A model generated the notes under the pieces. The model had not been told where the DNA came from. It did not search any database and saw only the letters and a list, made by a program, of their open reading frames with translations. Shown here piece by piece: positions 1 through 8,921 of a stretch of 58,690 bases of DNA. Position numbers and translations under genes: made by a program. Source of the stretch: a virus; the IMG/VR virus record IMGVR_UViG_3300009160_000049, positions 1 to 58,690 of that record; one strand, written 5' to 3'. Every line of letters begins with the position of its first letter. The first letter of the stretch is position 1.

Positions 1-914
1 CCATCAGTTACCCAAGACTCAAAGTTCTCGTTGTAACCATTCATTCTGTATAAATGCTTTAAGTAACCAGCTTGGTAGCTATAGAAGTTCTTCTCTAATT
101 GTTGAACTTCAGCAGAAGTACCAACAGCATAGTTAGATCTTTGACGAATGATTGGTTCAGCCACTCTGTTACAAGGATCATCAACAATGAAGTCAGCAGT
201 TGTAGCTGGTCCAGCAAAGATGAAAGTTCTGAAGTAGAATCTGTCATACTCAAAAGGGAATGCAGCAACATCACAAGGCTGACCGTAAGCAGTCAATGGC
301 TTACCAGTAATACGTAAGAACGCACTTTGATTGTTACCCAATCTTTGGAATTGATAGAACTGAGTCAAATAGATGTTGTCTGGGTTATCACCAGGAGCAT
401 GTGATTCTAACTTAAGAATCAAAGCATCAATCAATGCAGGCACATCTACATCTGTACAAGGATCACCACCACATTCTAAACATGGAGCGTTTACTGTTAC
501 AGAACGAGTGAAACCATTGAAGTACAATGTGTTCAAGTAGCTAGAGAAACCACGTAAAGTTAAAGTGATGATTTCACCTGGTTTTACTGTGAAGTCAACT
601 ACGTCAGTTACTTGGTTCACTGGAGTAGCACAGCCATTAGACTTGTACCATTCAGTTACATTTGAAGTACATCCAGATCCACTAGGACATCCTTTGATCT
701 TGTCAGATCTTTTAGAGCCTTGTAAATACGTGTTAACTCTACCTTGAGCAACATAGAAATAAGGAGAAGCAGCGATGTTACCAGCTGTGGCAACAGTGTA
801 GTCACTTCTAAAGAAACCAACTTGTCCAGCTGTTAAATTCTGTGTAGATCCAGAGCTAGGTAATGTGTTTCCTACTGGTACTACAAAGAGGGTGGTTAGT
901 GAAAAGTCCGCCAT
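1..914 (-). CDS. Virion structural protein, C-terminus cut by window edge
   Basis: The ATG is at 914 and the frame stays open to the window edge, giving 304 residues without a stop. The protein is rich in Asn, Thr, Gly and aromatic residues, has no signal peptide or membrane segment, and reads like a beta-rich particle protein. It holds clustered cysteines around residues 140-150 (CLECGGDPC). It is the last gene seen of the head operon, 27 nt after the neck-type gene at 942-1673. I do not recognise the family; a tail or head-completion protein would fit this position. The role is inferred from position and composition only. Confidence 0.7.
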   Translation of the reverse strand, partial: MADFSLTTLFVVPVGNTLPSSGSTQNLTAGQVGFFRSDYTVATAGNIAASPYFYVAQGRVNTYLQGSKRSDKIKGCPSGSGCTSNVTEWYKSNGCATPVNQVTDVVDFTVKPGEIITLTLRGFSSYLNTLYFNGFTRSVTVNAPCLECGGDPCTDVDVPALIDALILKLESHAPGDNPDNIYLTQFYQFQRLGNNQSAFLRITGKPLTAYGQPCDVAAFPFEYDRFYFRTFIFAGPATTADFIVDDPCNRVAEPIIRQRSNYAVGTSAEVQQLEKNFYSYQAGYLKHLYRMNGYNENFESWVTD

Positions 915-941
915 TTTGTTTTATATTTAAATTGTAAAAAA

Positions 942-1673
942 TTATTCGTTTGTTTGTATCCTATAGATTGAGCTTTGAACAGCACTTTGGTTTTCTGTAT
1001 ACATTGCCAAGTTCTGTACTGTCAAATCTAATAACTCATCTTCTAAGTAAGTCTCAAGTTCACAGTCTGCATCAAAAGAAGGTTGTCCATCTAACATGAT
1101 ATATCCTGTTTTATTAATATACACTGGATATCTCATATATGATATGTAAATATCTTTTGGTGTAAACGTACCATCTGTGAATATAGAAATTTCATCTGAA
1201 GAAAGAAAGTTGAATGTTTCTTGATATTCAAAAGAAGGCTTGTAGTTGTTATTATTTAATATAAACTGAATGTCACCATGTTTAGCCAAATCTCTATTTA
1301 TCCATATCTTTCTATCTGTACATCTTCCTTTGTCTGCTAATACATAACTATCAATATAGAACATGTACTTTGGAACCAAGTCATAAAGACTTGCAAACCA
1401 TTGATTCAACTCTGCATTCTTTAATGCTAATGCTAAAGGTTGATGGTTGTAGGTGATAACCAAACTTTGAAGGTCTTCATAGCGTTTTTTAAACGCATCC
1501 AACCCATAACCAGAGACTGTACTATTACCATCAACCTTTTGCTTTATTAGCTTTATCTGAGCCTCGTTAAGTGCTAGAATCTTATCTTCTAGGTTAATTT
1601 GTTGATGCTCATTTGTTGATAGTTTATTTAGTTTCTGATCAATCTTATATAATAAACTATCTACTGGGATCAT
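942..1673 (-). CDS. Neck / head-tail connector-type protein
   Basis: 243 residues. The first ~55 residues are helical and charged, followed by a mixed region with many Tyr and Asn. There are no membrane segments. The start overlaps the stop of the preceding gene (1670-2635) by 4 nt, so the two are translationally coupled. Lying two genes downstream of the major capsid gene, it is in the place where podovirus-like phages carry ring or connector proteins. I see no diagnostic motif; the assignment comes from position and size. Confidence 0.6.
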   Translation of the reverse strand: MIPVDSLLYKIDQKLNKLSTNEHQQINLEDKILALNEAQIKLIKQKVDGNSTVSGYGLDAFKKRYEDLQSLVITYNHQPLALALKNAELNQWFASLYDLVPKYMFYIDSYVLADKGRCTDRKIWINRDLAKHGDIQFILNNNNYKPSFEYQETFNFLSSDEISIFTDGTFTPKDIYISYMRYPVYINKTGYIMLDGQPSFDADCELETYLEDELLDLTVQNLAMYTENQSAVQSSIYRIQTNE

Positions 1674-2635
1674 AATGAGGCTATTTTTTTTCCTTTCAAT
1701 TTGCCTTCCAAAGTCAATAATTGATCTTGGTTGTCTTCATCTGCAAGGAATTTAACTAAATCATCTTCATCAACTGCTATTTCAAATTCACCTTCAAACA
1801 CTCTACCATTAGGTCTCACTCTATAAACTGAATGAGCAACAGCTTGTTTTACTAGGTCTTTAATATGTAGCAAGTTTTCCTTCATGTCTGCAAATCTGTT
1901 GAACACTTCTATAGGGTTCAAACCTTGATATTTGCCATTCTTGAATTCTGTTTGTTTTAGGAGGTTATCCACCTGATTGTAAACTGCTTCTTCTTTAGAA
2001 TCATCAGATACTGGAAGACCAAGTAAACGAGCCACTTTCTTCTTCTTCTCAGGAGTCATAGAATCAAACTTAATAATAGCTTTATTAATAAGTTGTTTCT
2101 TTTTAAACATCACCTTGTTTTCAATCTCATCATCTGCAACATAATATTGAATGTCTGCAGGGAATTCACCACGCTCCCAAGCTTGATAGCTAGAAGCAAT
2201 TGTTGGATGAACTCTCAACCATGAGAATGCTAGCTCTTGCAATGGCATTGACAAATCATAAAAATTGTCGCCATCCATAAGCTTAACAGGTTGTACATGT
2301 AAGGAATCATCAGTAGAAGTTGATAAGCCATAGTTCCAGAAACTAGAACGAGGATTTAAGTCAACATTTAATGCTGCTTCAAGTTTATCTCTTAATTCTG
2401 TTACTCTTTCAACCTCCATCTCTCTTTCAAGAGGATCAGAGATTCTTCTGATGTAAGAAGCTTTTGGATCTAAGCCTGTTCTGTACTGACCATCCAATTC
2501 TTTATAAGGATATTTAAAAACTCCTGTACCAGGAATTCTTGTGTAGCCTCTTGATGCAAGTCCACCTTGCATAGTTTGTAACTGAGAATTGTTGTAGTCT
2601 TTTTTAATAGTAGAAATTTTTCCTATCTTGCCCAT
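1670..2635 (-). CDS. Head or neck structural protein downstream of capsid
   Basis: 321 residues, soluble and largely helical, with a Lys-rich patch near residues 175-205 and an acidic C-terminal third ending in a short Lys-rich tail. It is the first gene after the hairpin-rich spacer that follows the capsid gene. Its ATG is preceded by a leader (AACCAAATAAAAACAACTAC, then AT before the ATG) that nearly repeats the leaders at 5686 and 49067. Coupled to the next gene by a 4-nt overlap. Family not recognised; a particle role is inferred from the operon. Confidence 0.6.
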   Translation of the reverse strand: MGKIGKISTIKKDYNNSQLQTMQGGLASRGYTRIPGTGVFKYPYKELDGQYRTGLDPKASYIRRISDPLEREMEVERVTELRDKLEAALNVDLNPRSSFWNYGLSTSTDDSLHVQPVKLMDGDNFYDLSMPLQELAFSWLRVHPTIASSYQAWERGEFPADIQYYVADDEIENKVMFKKKQLINKAIIKFDSMTPEKKKKVARLLGLPVSDDSKEEAVYNQVDNLLKQTEFKNGKYQGLNPIEVFNRFADMKENLLHIKDLVKQAVAHSVYRVRPNGRVFEGEFEIAVDEDDLVKFLADEDNQDQLLTLEGKLKGKKIASL

Positions 2636-2669
2636 ATGTAGTTGTTTTTATTTGGTTTATTTGCAGATG

Positions 2670-2815
2670 GTCCCCATCGAAGGGAACACTGTACAGAATT
2701 TACTTGCACCTGTCCATCTGTGTTAGAAGACTCCCCCACTTGGAGGTGGGGGGAAAGTCTTCTGATTTTTTTATGCGAAACACCACTGGTGTCAGTCTAA
2801 GAATACTATCCTTAG
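2670..2815 (-). promoter_or_regulatory. Cluster of hairpins in the capsid 3' spacer
   Basis: The 190-nt gap after the capsid gene holds four inverted repeats. The largest, 2725-2763, pairs AGAAGACT with AGTCTTCT and CCCCCAC with GTGGGGG. Others are ACACCA-C-TGGTGT (2780-2792), CTAAG/CTTAG (2797-2815) and GTTCCC/GGGGAC read on the minus strand (2670-2687). In the last one, the minus-strand RNA has a U-G pair where the plus-strand RNA would have a mismatch, which fits an RNA made from the minus strand. No U-run follows the big hairpin in the minus direction, so it looks more like a processing, stabilising or attenuating element than a simple terminator. Confidence 0.6.
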
Positions 2816-2825
2816 AGGGGCATTA

Positions 2826-4379
2826 TTAGAATTGAGGAATCTCTTCGATCAATACAGTTCTAGATAAATCTTCAATAAATACATCACAACGATCCTTCAT
2901 CCAAATCTCATATCCAGGGAATTTGTTTGCAGAACTCATACCTTGAGACTTAGCAAAGCCTAAGTGGTGACGAGTACCATCGATATAACCCCAAGTCATA
3001 GAAGGTGCACCCTTCATACGTACTTCACGAATGTTATTGATCATAGAACCATCAGACATTGGAGATACATCAAACACCATAAATACTGGAGTTGACTTCT
3101 TGTTCTGTCCAAATTCTAAATTTGTTTGAGGAAGATCTAACTCTTTCAAGTGGATTAATTCAACACGACCAGTCTCACGAGTTACCATTGCATCGAATGC
3201 AAAGTTGTAAGTGATGTGTTGTCCTTCTCCTTGCATGTATCTGTTACCAGAATCAGCCATGAAAGTTAAACCAGAGTTCAAAGCGTCATTCTTCAAAGCT
3301 TGTTGGAACACGTCAAAACCAGCTTCGTTTGTGTACATTTTAACTCTTCTATCTTTAACATCAACACGTCTGTAGAATAAGTCACCAAACACTGAACGAA
3401 TCAAGTTTGCAGTGAACTCACCACGATTGTATTGAACTAAGTTACCATTGTTACGCATTCTGTGGTAAACACCAGCAGATGTACGCTTTAATTCTTGCTT
3501 AGAACCATTAGTCTTCACAGTTCCAGGACGAGCCCAGATCATACGCTTAACTTTTAATTCTAACATAGACTTACGCATCCAGAACTCAATAAATGGTTCC
3601 CACTTAACATCATTACGAGTTAAAGGTAATTGGTTACGTCTTTGAGGAGCATATACTAAGATATCTAAAGGTTTTCCAGAAGCATCTCTCATCATCTTGT
3701 CATCAGCCCACTCTGTAATTTTGTGCTCATAACCATATGCAGAACCTAAAGATTCAAACATTGTGATTTGCTCACCTAAACGAGGAAGACCTAATAAGTC
3801 TTGATCAAACTCACCAATAGCAGCATCAACTAATTCTAGTTCGATACCAACTTGTAAGAATGTACCACTTACGAAATCAACTGTAGGATTGTCACTCACC
3901 AAAGTGAAAGTGTACAAGAAGCCCATATTCCAAGGAACAGGATCTTTTACTACATAGAAACGAGGACCATACTGACGAGTACCTACAGAAATGATAGCGT
4001 TCTTAGAGAACTCATTAGTGTCGATAATCAATTGGAACTCTTGACCATCAATACCAGGCTTGGATAACTCCAAAGTGGTAGTAGGAACGTCAATGATTTT
4101 TGGGAACTTGTAAGGAACTTGTACTTGCCATTTCCAAGCATCGCTGTTGTTATCAATATAGTAAGGAGTAGACTTGTTAATCATGTCTAAGAAATCATTA
4201 CTATAAAGAGAACTCTGAGTGTACAAACTGATGATTTTCTTATCATAGTCTGCTGGCTCTGTAGAGTGAAAACTCTCTAGGTGGTTTGAATCTGTCAACT
4301 TACCTACAGCACGCTTATCCATTGAAGCGACTCTAGCGTAAGTAAAACCAGTTAAACCTGGAATTGTTTGAATTGCCAT
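2826..4379 (-). CDS. Major capsid protein
   Basis: 517 residues, soluble, with mixed alpha/beta composition and many Asn, Gly and aromatic residues. It lies directly after the scaffold-type gene and two genes after the portal, the standard place of the major capsid protein in tailed phages. No other protein in the operon has suitable size and composition. It is expected to form the HK97-fold shell. A hairpin-rich spacer follows the stop, as expected for a transcript that needs high and separate stability. The function is inferred from order and size; I cannot show the fold directly. The start at 4379 follows a very A/T-rich leader. Confidence 0.8.
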   Translation of the reverse strand: MAIQTIPGLTGFTYARVASMDKRAVGKLTDSNHLESFHSTEPADYDKKIISLYTQSSLYSNDFLDMINKSTPYYIDNNSDAWKWQVQVPYKFPKIIDVPTTTLELSKPGIDGQEFQLIIDTNEFSKNAIISVGTRQYGPRFYVVKDPVPWNMGFLYTFTLVSDNPTVDFVSGTFLQVGIELELVDAAIGEFDQDLLGLPRLGEQITMFESLGSAYGYEHKITEWADDKMMRDASGKPLDILVYAPQRRNQLPLTRNDVKWEPFIEFWMRKSMLELKVKRMIWARPGTVKTNGSKQELKRTSAGVYHRMRNNGNLVQYNRGEFTANLIRSVFGDLFYRRVDVKDRRVKMYTNEAGFDVFQQALKNDALNSGLTFMADSGNRYMQGEGQHITYNFAFDAMVTRETGRVELIHLKELDLPQTNLEFGQNKKSTPVFMVFDVSPMSDGSMINNIREVRMKGAPSMTWGYIDGTRHHLGFAKSQGMSSANKFPGYEIWMKDRCDVFIEDLSRTVLIEEIPQF

Positions 4380-4414
4380 TGTTATACTTTTTTAATTTTT
4401 GTTATATAAATTGT

Positions 4415-5686
4415 TTATTGAAACCAAGAAGAGGTAGGTCTAGCTGATTGTTTCGATTTCACTGAACTCTTCTGGGCTTGTCTGGCAACCTCACCAAATA
4501 ACTCATTTGATTTTTTGGTGATACCTGTCTTTTGAATGGTAGATAGTGTAGGATCTTTCTCAATGATTTTCATCAATAGAGCAAGTTTAACCTTCTTCTC
4601 ATGATTCTCAGGACGTTTCAGCTCCAGTATAGTACGATCAAAATCTGTAAGAGTTTCTCCAGATGCTGTCTTGTACTTGTCTGTTACTAGGAAATCTTGT
4701 AGTTCACCAGCTAATTTAGGGTTAATTGGTATGCCATCAAATTCTTTAGCTTTAATCTTATCTTGTAAAACTTGGTTTACATTCTGTAAGTATTGTTGCT
4801 TGATGGCTTGTTGCTGTTGTAATTGAGCTTGCTTATCTTGCTCTAATTGTTGAAGCTTTGATGCTTCCTTTTTTATCAAGACTTTGTGGTGTTTAGCAGC
4901 AACAGTTTCTAAGTCACCATAGTTTTTAAGTCTTTCAACCTCTGTTGTAACATCTTCAGGATCAAACCCTTGATCTGTCAATGCTTGTTTGATAATAGTA
5001 ACTTGATTACTCTCGTTACTTAAATCCATCTCAGAGAAAGATTGGATTTGATTATATGCACCAAAGTAGTCTTTTGGACTAACTCCTTTTACAAATATGG
5101 CATCAAACGCTTCTTGATAATCTTCTCCAAACTGACCAATGAAGTTGTTTACTATTTCAATAGCTCCCTTTTTCTTCTCTGCTTGGAACTTCTCCAAGAA
5201 AGCTTCAGGGCTACTAATTGCTATTTCTTCTTCATCCTCGTCTTGTGAAAAGACACCTAGTTTTAAAAGATCTTTTGATAAAGCTTCGAACTGGTTAGGA
5301 ACGCCATCTTCATCATCTTCATCACTATCTTCTTGATTATCATCAGGTTGCGTAGCTTTTTTAGCTGGTGCAGCTGGTGCTTCTTCATCTTCATCTTCAG
5401 TGTCATCTTCTTCTCCATATAAGAAACTTTGAATATCCTTTTCAGGAGCTTCATCTTTCTTATCATCTTCTGGAGCAGGAGTTGATGCAGCTGTTTGTTT
5501 AGAAGTAGTTTTCTTTGTTGGAGCAGGAGTAGGTTCATCTTTAATGTCCTGAATGTCATCAGGACTAGATGTAGCACTTTCAGGAGATAATAAGTCATTT
5601 AATAACTCTTGATTTCCCATTCCCATATCCATAGTATCTTGAATACTAAAGTTACCCATTTGGGGCATATCTAGATTTTCAGCCAT
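4415..5686 (-). CDS. Capsid scaffolding protein
   Basis: 423 residues with the typical make-up of a scaffold. The N-terminal ~150 residues are disordered and strongly acidic, rich in Asp, Glu, Pro, Ala and Thr (repeated DEDDE-type runs). A helical centre follows, with a Gln/Lys coiled coil near residues 270-305, and then a basic Ser/Lys C-terminus ending near SSWFQ. It lies immediately upstream of the capsid gene. The acidic run produces long but false open frames on the other strand and in another frame. I see no protease motif. Its leader carries the AACCAA...CAACTACAT element shared by several late genes. Confidence 0.75.
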   Translation of the reverse strand: MAENLDMPQMGNFSIQDTMDMGMGNQELLNDLLSPESATSSPDDIQDIKDEPTPAPTKKTTSKQTAASTPAPEDDKKDEAPEKDIQSFLYGEEDDTEDEDEEAPAAPAKKATQPDDNQEDSDEDDEDGVPNQFEALSKDLLKLGVFSQDEDEEEIAISSPEAFLEKFQAEKKKGAIEIVNNFIGQFGEDYQEAFDAIFVKGVSPKDYFGAYNQIQSFSEMDLSNESNQVTIIKQALTDQGFDPEDVTTEVERLKNYGDLETVAAKHHKVLIKKEASKLQQLEQDKQAQLQQQQAIKQQYLQNVNQVLQDKIKAKEFDGIPINPKLAGELQDFLVTDKYKTASGETLTDFDRTILELKRPENHEKKVKLALLMKIIEKDPTLSTIQKTGITKKSNELFGEVARQAQKSSVKSKQSARPTSSWFQ

Positions 5687-5805
5687 ATGTAGTTGAGTTT
5701 TAATTGGTTTCGTGTGTAAAAGTATATCAAGTTAAGTTAACAGCAAAGAGAGGAGCCTTTATATTGACTATTATTCAATATAATATAGCATTAATATTTT
5801 TTACT

Positions 5806-6336
5806 CTAATCTAATTTGTTAAGAAAATTGTCATTTATAAGCCTATAGCTTCTGATTGGGGCAAGGTCTGTCAGTGTTACTTGTTGAACGTCAACTCCCC
5901 ATTTCCTAGCTTCCACTCTCACCTTCTTTGTAAGTGTGTTGTCTAATTCAGAATCTGTACATTCTTCCATGGTCATTGACATAATTACATTTTTAATAAT
6001 GCTTTGAGCCATATCTGAAAGAGCGTCCTGTGCATCAAACACTTCAAGTAGGAATATCTTCACATCTGATATCTTGTATTTTATAACTCCCTTGACAACA
6101 ATATTTTGTTTATCCAATGTGTATAAAGACTGTGCATCTAAGCTAAGTGTTGTAACTACAACGTGCTGATCAATCACCTCATCAAAGAAAGGAATCTTGA
6201 AGTGTATACCTGGAAGCAACACTCTATTAAACTTTCCAAACCTGAGAAGTACAGCTTGTTCATAGTCTCTAATAATGATGAATGGTAGAACATAATTCCA
6301 CCATTCAAGCAATATATCAATTAGTTTATCAAACAT
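5806..6336 (-). CDS. SPFH / band-7 (stomatin-prohibitin-like) membrane protein
   Basis: 176 residues. An N-terminal hydrophobic segment (about residues 8-24) is followed by a compact band-7 domain: YEQAVLLRFGKF, then PGIHFKIPFFDEV, then conserved beta strands and a helix through about residue 165. It lacks the long C-terminal coiled coil of host stomatins and HflK/C, so it is a minimal SPFH module. It sits 2 nt from the portal gene in the head operon. Host SPFH proteins form ring-like membrane scaffolds and modulate proteases such as FtsH. What a phage does with one in this position is unknown; membrane-associated assembly or protection from a host protease are possibilities. Confidence 0.85.
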   Translation of the reverse strand: MFDKLIDILLEWWNYVLPFIIIRDYEQAVLLRFGKFNRVLLPGIHFKIPFFDEVIDQHVVVTTLSLDAQSLYTLDKQNIVVKGVIKYKISDVKIFLLEVFDAQDALSDMAQSIIKNVIMSMTMEECTDSELDNTLTKKVRVEARKWGVDVQQVTLTDLAPIRSYRLINDNFLNKLD

Positions 6337-6338
6337 AA

Positions 6339-8921
6339 TTATTTGGTTTTCTTAGCTCTGCCTTTAGCATTCTCTTTAGCAACAGCTAAATCATTAGCCT
6401 GGTTCTCTCTAGCTATTTTTAACTTCTCTCTTTCTATCTCTAGTTTCTGAGCAGCAAGTTGATTTTTACTTTGTACATCCATCATCTTAGCTTGATAATC
6501 TCTTTCAGCCTTTGACTGAGCCAAAGCTAACTTATCAATCTCTAAAACATCAGGAGTGCCACTAGTATCTAAATCTGATAAAGGACCACTCTTAGACTCA
6601 GCTGCAATAAGAGCAATCTCTTTCTTATTAATTCTATCAAGCTCAGCTTGGTAGTTTTCATTAGCTAGTTTTTCTTCTGCTTGTGCTTGAGCTGATTCAA
6701 TTTGAGCTTGAGCAATTTGTTGTGTTTGTTCAATCTCTTGTTGTTTTTGTTGTAGCTGAGCATTCTGCAGACCTTCTTGTCTATCCTTCAATTTCTTAAA
6801 CACATGCTTCATTTGTCTCATTGAATTGGTGCTATATAGTTCAATTACATCATGTAAGCTTCCACCATTTTGTATAACAGCTTGAGACAATCCTCTAATC
6901 TCATTAAACATTTGTCTATCTTCAGGTCTGTTAGTCAAGAATACTTTTAAGTCTCTAAAGCGTAAGTCTGTACCATTCACAGATACAAATGCAGATTCTC
7001 CCTCAGATGTAATATAAGATATAGTAGACTGTGGCTTCTTGCTCTCAACATATAAAGCTGCATCAATGATTGATTGATATAACTGACCTAGTATATATTC
7101 ATGAGCTACAAATAAAGGTTCTGTCTGAGCATAAGATTGTGTAATAGCTGCGTTAGTACCTGTAGCTGATTCACTAGCTTGTACAGATCCTAGTCTTTGT
7201 CTTGACATACCTATTAATTCCCAACACTCATTCTTAAGTTGTTGTGCTAGAGTATATCTTGCTTGGATCTCCTGCGTACGTGTAAGGTCTAAGCTGGTGT
7301 ATTGATTAAATGAGCTTGGACTCTTTAAATTCTCTGGGCTGTCATCTACAAATACCACACCTCTGTTACGAGCTTCCATTTCCCAAATATCAAGAGCATC
7401 TTGTGCATCTCCATCTTTAGGAATAGGAATGTGTCTGATAGACATTAACTGCACCTTACCCACTTCCTTCTCAAGTAACTTATATAACTGGTTCATACAC
7501 ACATTGTATAAAACTTGGAAAGGCTTCATCATATCTACAAGGCTCTTAGCCTCTGTATTCTTCACCTCAAATACTTGACCAATGATTGGACAGTAAGGTA
7601 ATAAGTTATAAGGTTTGATATGATAGATGTCTGGACCAATCTTAGTACCTTGGTACCATTGGTTAATCCATCCCCATTCTAATGAAAGTTCTGTAGGAAT
7701 TGTTTTAGATTTGTAGTCTTCATCTACTAACATAGATTGTTCATTACCCATCTCATCTGTATATATCACCTTACCTATCTTCTTCTTAGAAATCCAATAA
7801 CCTCTTACCACAACATATTTGTAACCAAAAGAGCTTACATTAGATGTAAGTCCTAAGAAATCCTGAAGACCATCATTATTCTCTTTCATTTCAGACTCAA
7901 TAATCATTCTAGTCTGTAAGACTAATGGATCAAATGTATCATATTGAATAGAGTCATTACCTGGAATAGCATTAGGATTACCAAGATTAGATTCACGTAC
8001 ATTGATCAATCCGTAATCTTGTAATGAACTACGTAAGTGGTCAATCTCTTCTTTGGTTAAATCTGGAATTGATTCAATGATCTCAGACAATTCCATAACT
8101 TGTACAGTACCAGCAGCATAAGCCCCTTGACTTCTACCAGTTGTATCTGATATATACTTTCTATCTGGAGTGGTTAAGAACCAAGTGTTCTTAGGGTTAG
8201 CCACCTCAACATTAAACCCAGTTTTTGAGTTATCTTCATAGATGTGGAAGAATTCTCTAGAAGAAATCAATAAATCTCTAAAGGCATCTTCAGATTTTTC
8301 CTTTAATACAAACTCAGCTTTCTCAGCAGTTAGTATATGATTTGCCCATTTCTCTGCTACAGAGGTGTAGCTATCAAGTTCATCTTTTACTTGTTCTAAT
8401 GTTTTCTCCTGTAACTCATCATCTGAAATTTCTACACCATCAAATGCTGCTTTCTCTAATATCTTTCTTTGTGCTTGAGAAACAACATAGTCTTGTAATA
8501 GTTGAGTTTTAAACTCAAGCTCTTCAGCTTTACTGTCATCATCAAATGCTTTGACACGAAATGCATCAGGTCTTTTGCTGATTTCTCCTACTAACTCATT
8601 AATAGGAGTGGTCATTATAGAATAATGTTTTACATAGGCAGGAAGAGCTAGATCTGCTGTGAGCACATCTGTAAAGCTTCTTACTTCTGGTTCTTGGTAG
8701 AAATCTTCTCTTCTTAATATACCTTTTACAAGGTCATAGTTTTTAACAAATGTATCTCTGTTCTTTACATATTCAGCGTATGCTTTGTTAGCAAAGTAAT
8801 CCATGGTATTTTTAATCCAACTCTCATCCATCTTTTCCTTCTCAGTCTTAAACTGGTCAGGGAAGATATTTAGATAGGCATACCTGATTGTTGCGTCTTT
8901 TGTGTATCTTATAATTGCCAT
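6339..8921 (-). CDS. Portal protein
   Basis: 860 residues, directly downstream of the large terminase gene (1-nt overlap) and upstream of the scaffold and capsid genes, the usual portal position. The N-terminal two thirds are mixed alpha/beta. The last ~180 residues form a long helical region rich in Gln, Ala, Lys and Glu, which would make an extended coiled-coil or barrel end, ending in a basic tail (GRAKKTK). The protein is longer than many portals (500-700 residues), mostly through this tail. It would form the dodecameric ring through which DNA enters and leaves. Assignment is by order, size and architecture. Confidence 0.8.
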   Translation of the reverse strand: MAIIRYTKDATIRYAYLNIFPDQFKTEKEKMDESWIKNTMDYFANKAYAEYVKNRDTFVKNYDLVKGILRREDFYQEPEVRSFTDVLTADLALPAYVKHYSIMTTPINELVGEISKRPDAFRVKAFDDDSKAEELEFKTQLLQDYVVSQAQRKILEKAAFDGVEISDDELQEKTLEQVKDELDSYTSVAEKWANHILTAEKAEFVLKEKSEDAFRDLLISSREFFHIYEDNSKTGFNVEVANPKNTWFLTTPDRKYISDTTGRSQGAYAAGTVQVMELSEIIESIPDLTKEEIDHLRSSLQDYGLINVRESNLGNPNAIPGNDSIQYDTFDPLVLQTRMIIESEMKENNDGLQDFLGLTSNVSSFGYKYVVVRGYWISKKKIGKVIYTDEMGNEQSMLVDEDYKSKTIPTELSLEWGWINQWYQGTKIGPDIYHIKPYNLLPYCPIIGQVFEVKNTEAKSLVDMMKPFQVLYNVCMNQLYKLLEKEVGKVQLMSIRHIPIPKDGDAQDALDIWEMEARNRGVVFVDDSPENLKSPSSFNQYTSLDLTRTQEIQARYTLAQQLKNECWELIGMSRQRLGSVQASESATGTNAAITQSYAQTEPLFVAHEYILGQLYQSIIDAALYVESKKPQSTISYITSEGESAFVSVNGTDLRFRDLKVFLTNRPEDRQMFNEIRGLSQAVIQNGGSLHDVIELYSTNSMRQMKHVFKKLKDRQEGLQNAQLQQKQQEIEQTQQIAQAQIESAQAQAEEKLANENYQAELDRINKKEIALIAAESKSGPLSDLDTSGTPDVLEIDKLALAQSKAERDYQAKMMDVQSKNQLAAQKLEIEREKLKIARENQANDLAVAKENAKGRAKKTK

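Noticed and set aside
5139-5598. Long open frames opposite or out of frame with the scaffold gene
   Set aside because: They arise from the repeated GAA/GAT codons of the acidic scaffold N-terminus and encode only Ser-, Leu- or Lys-rich runs.
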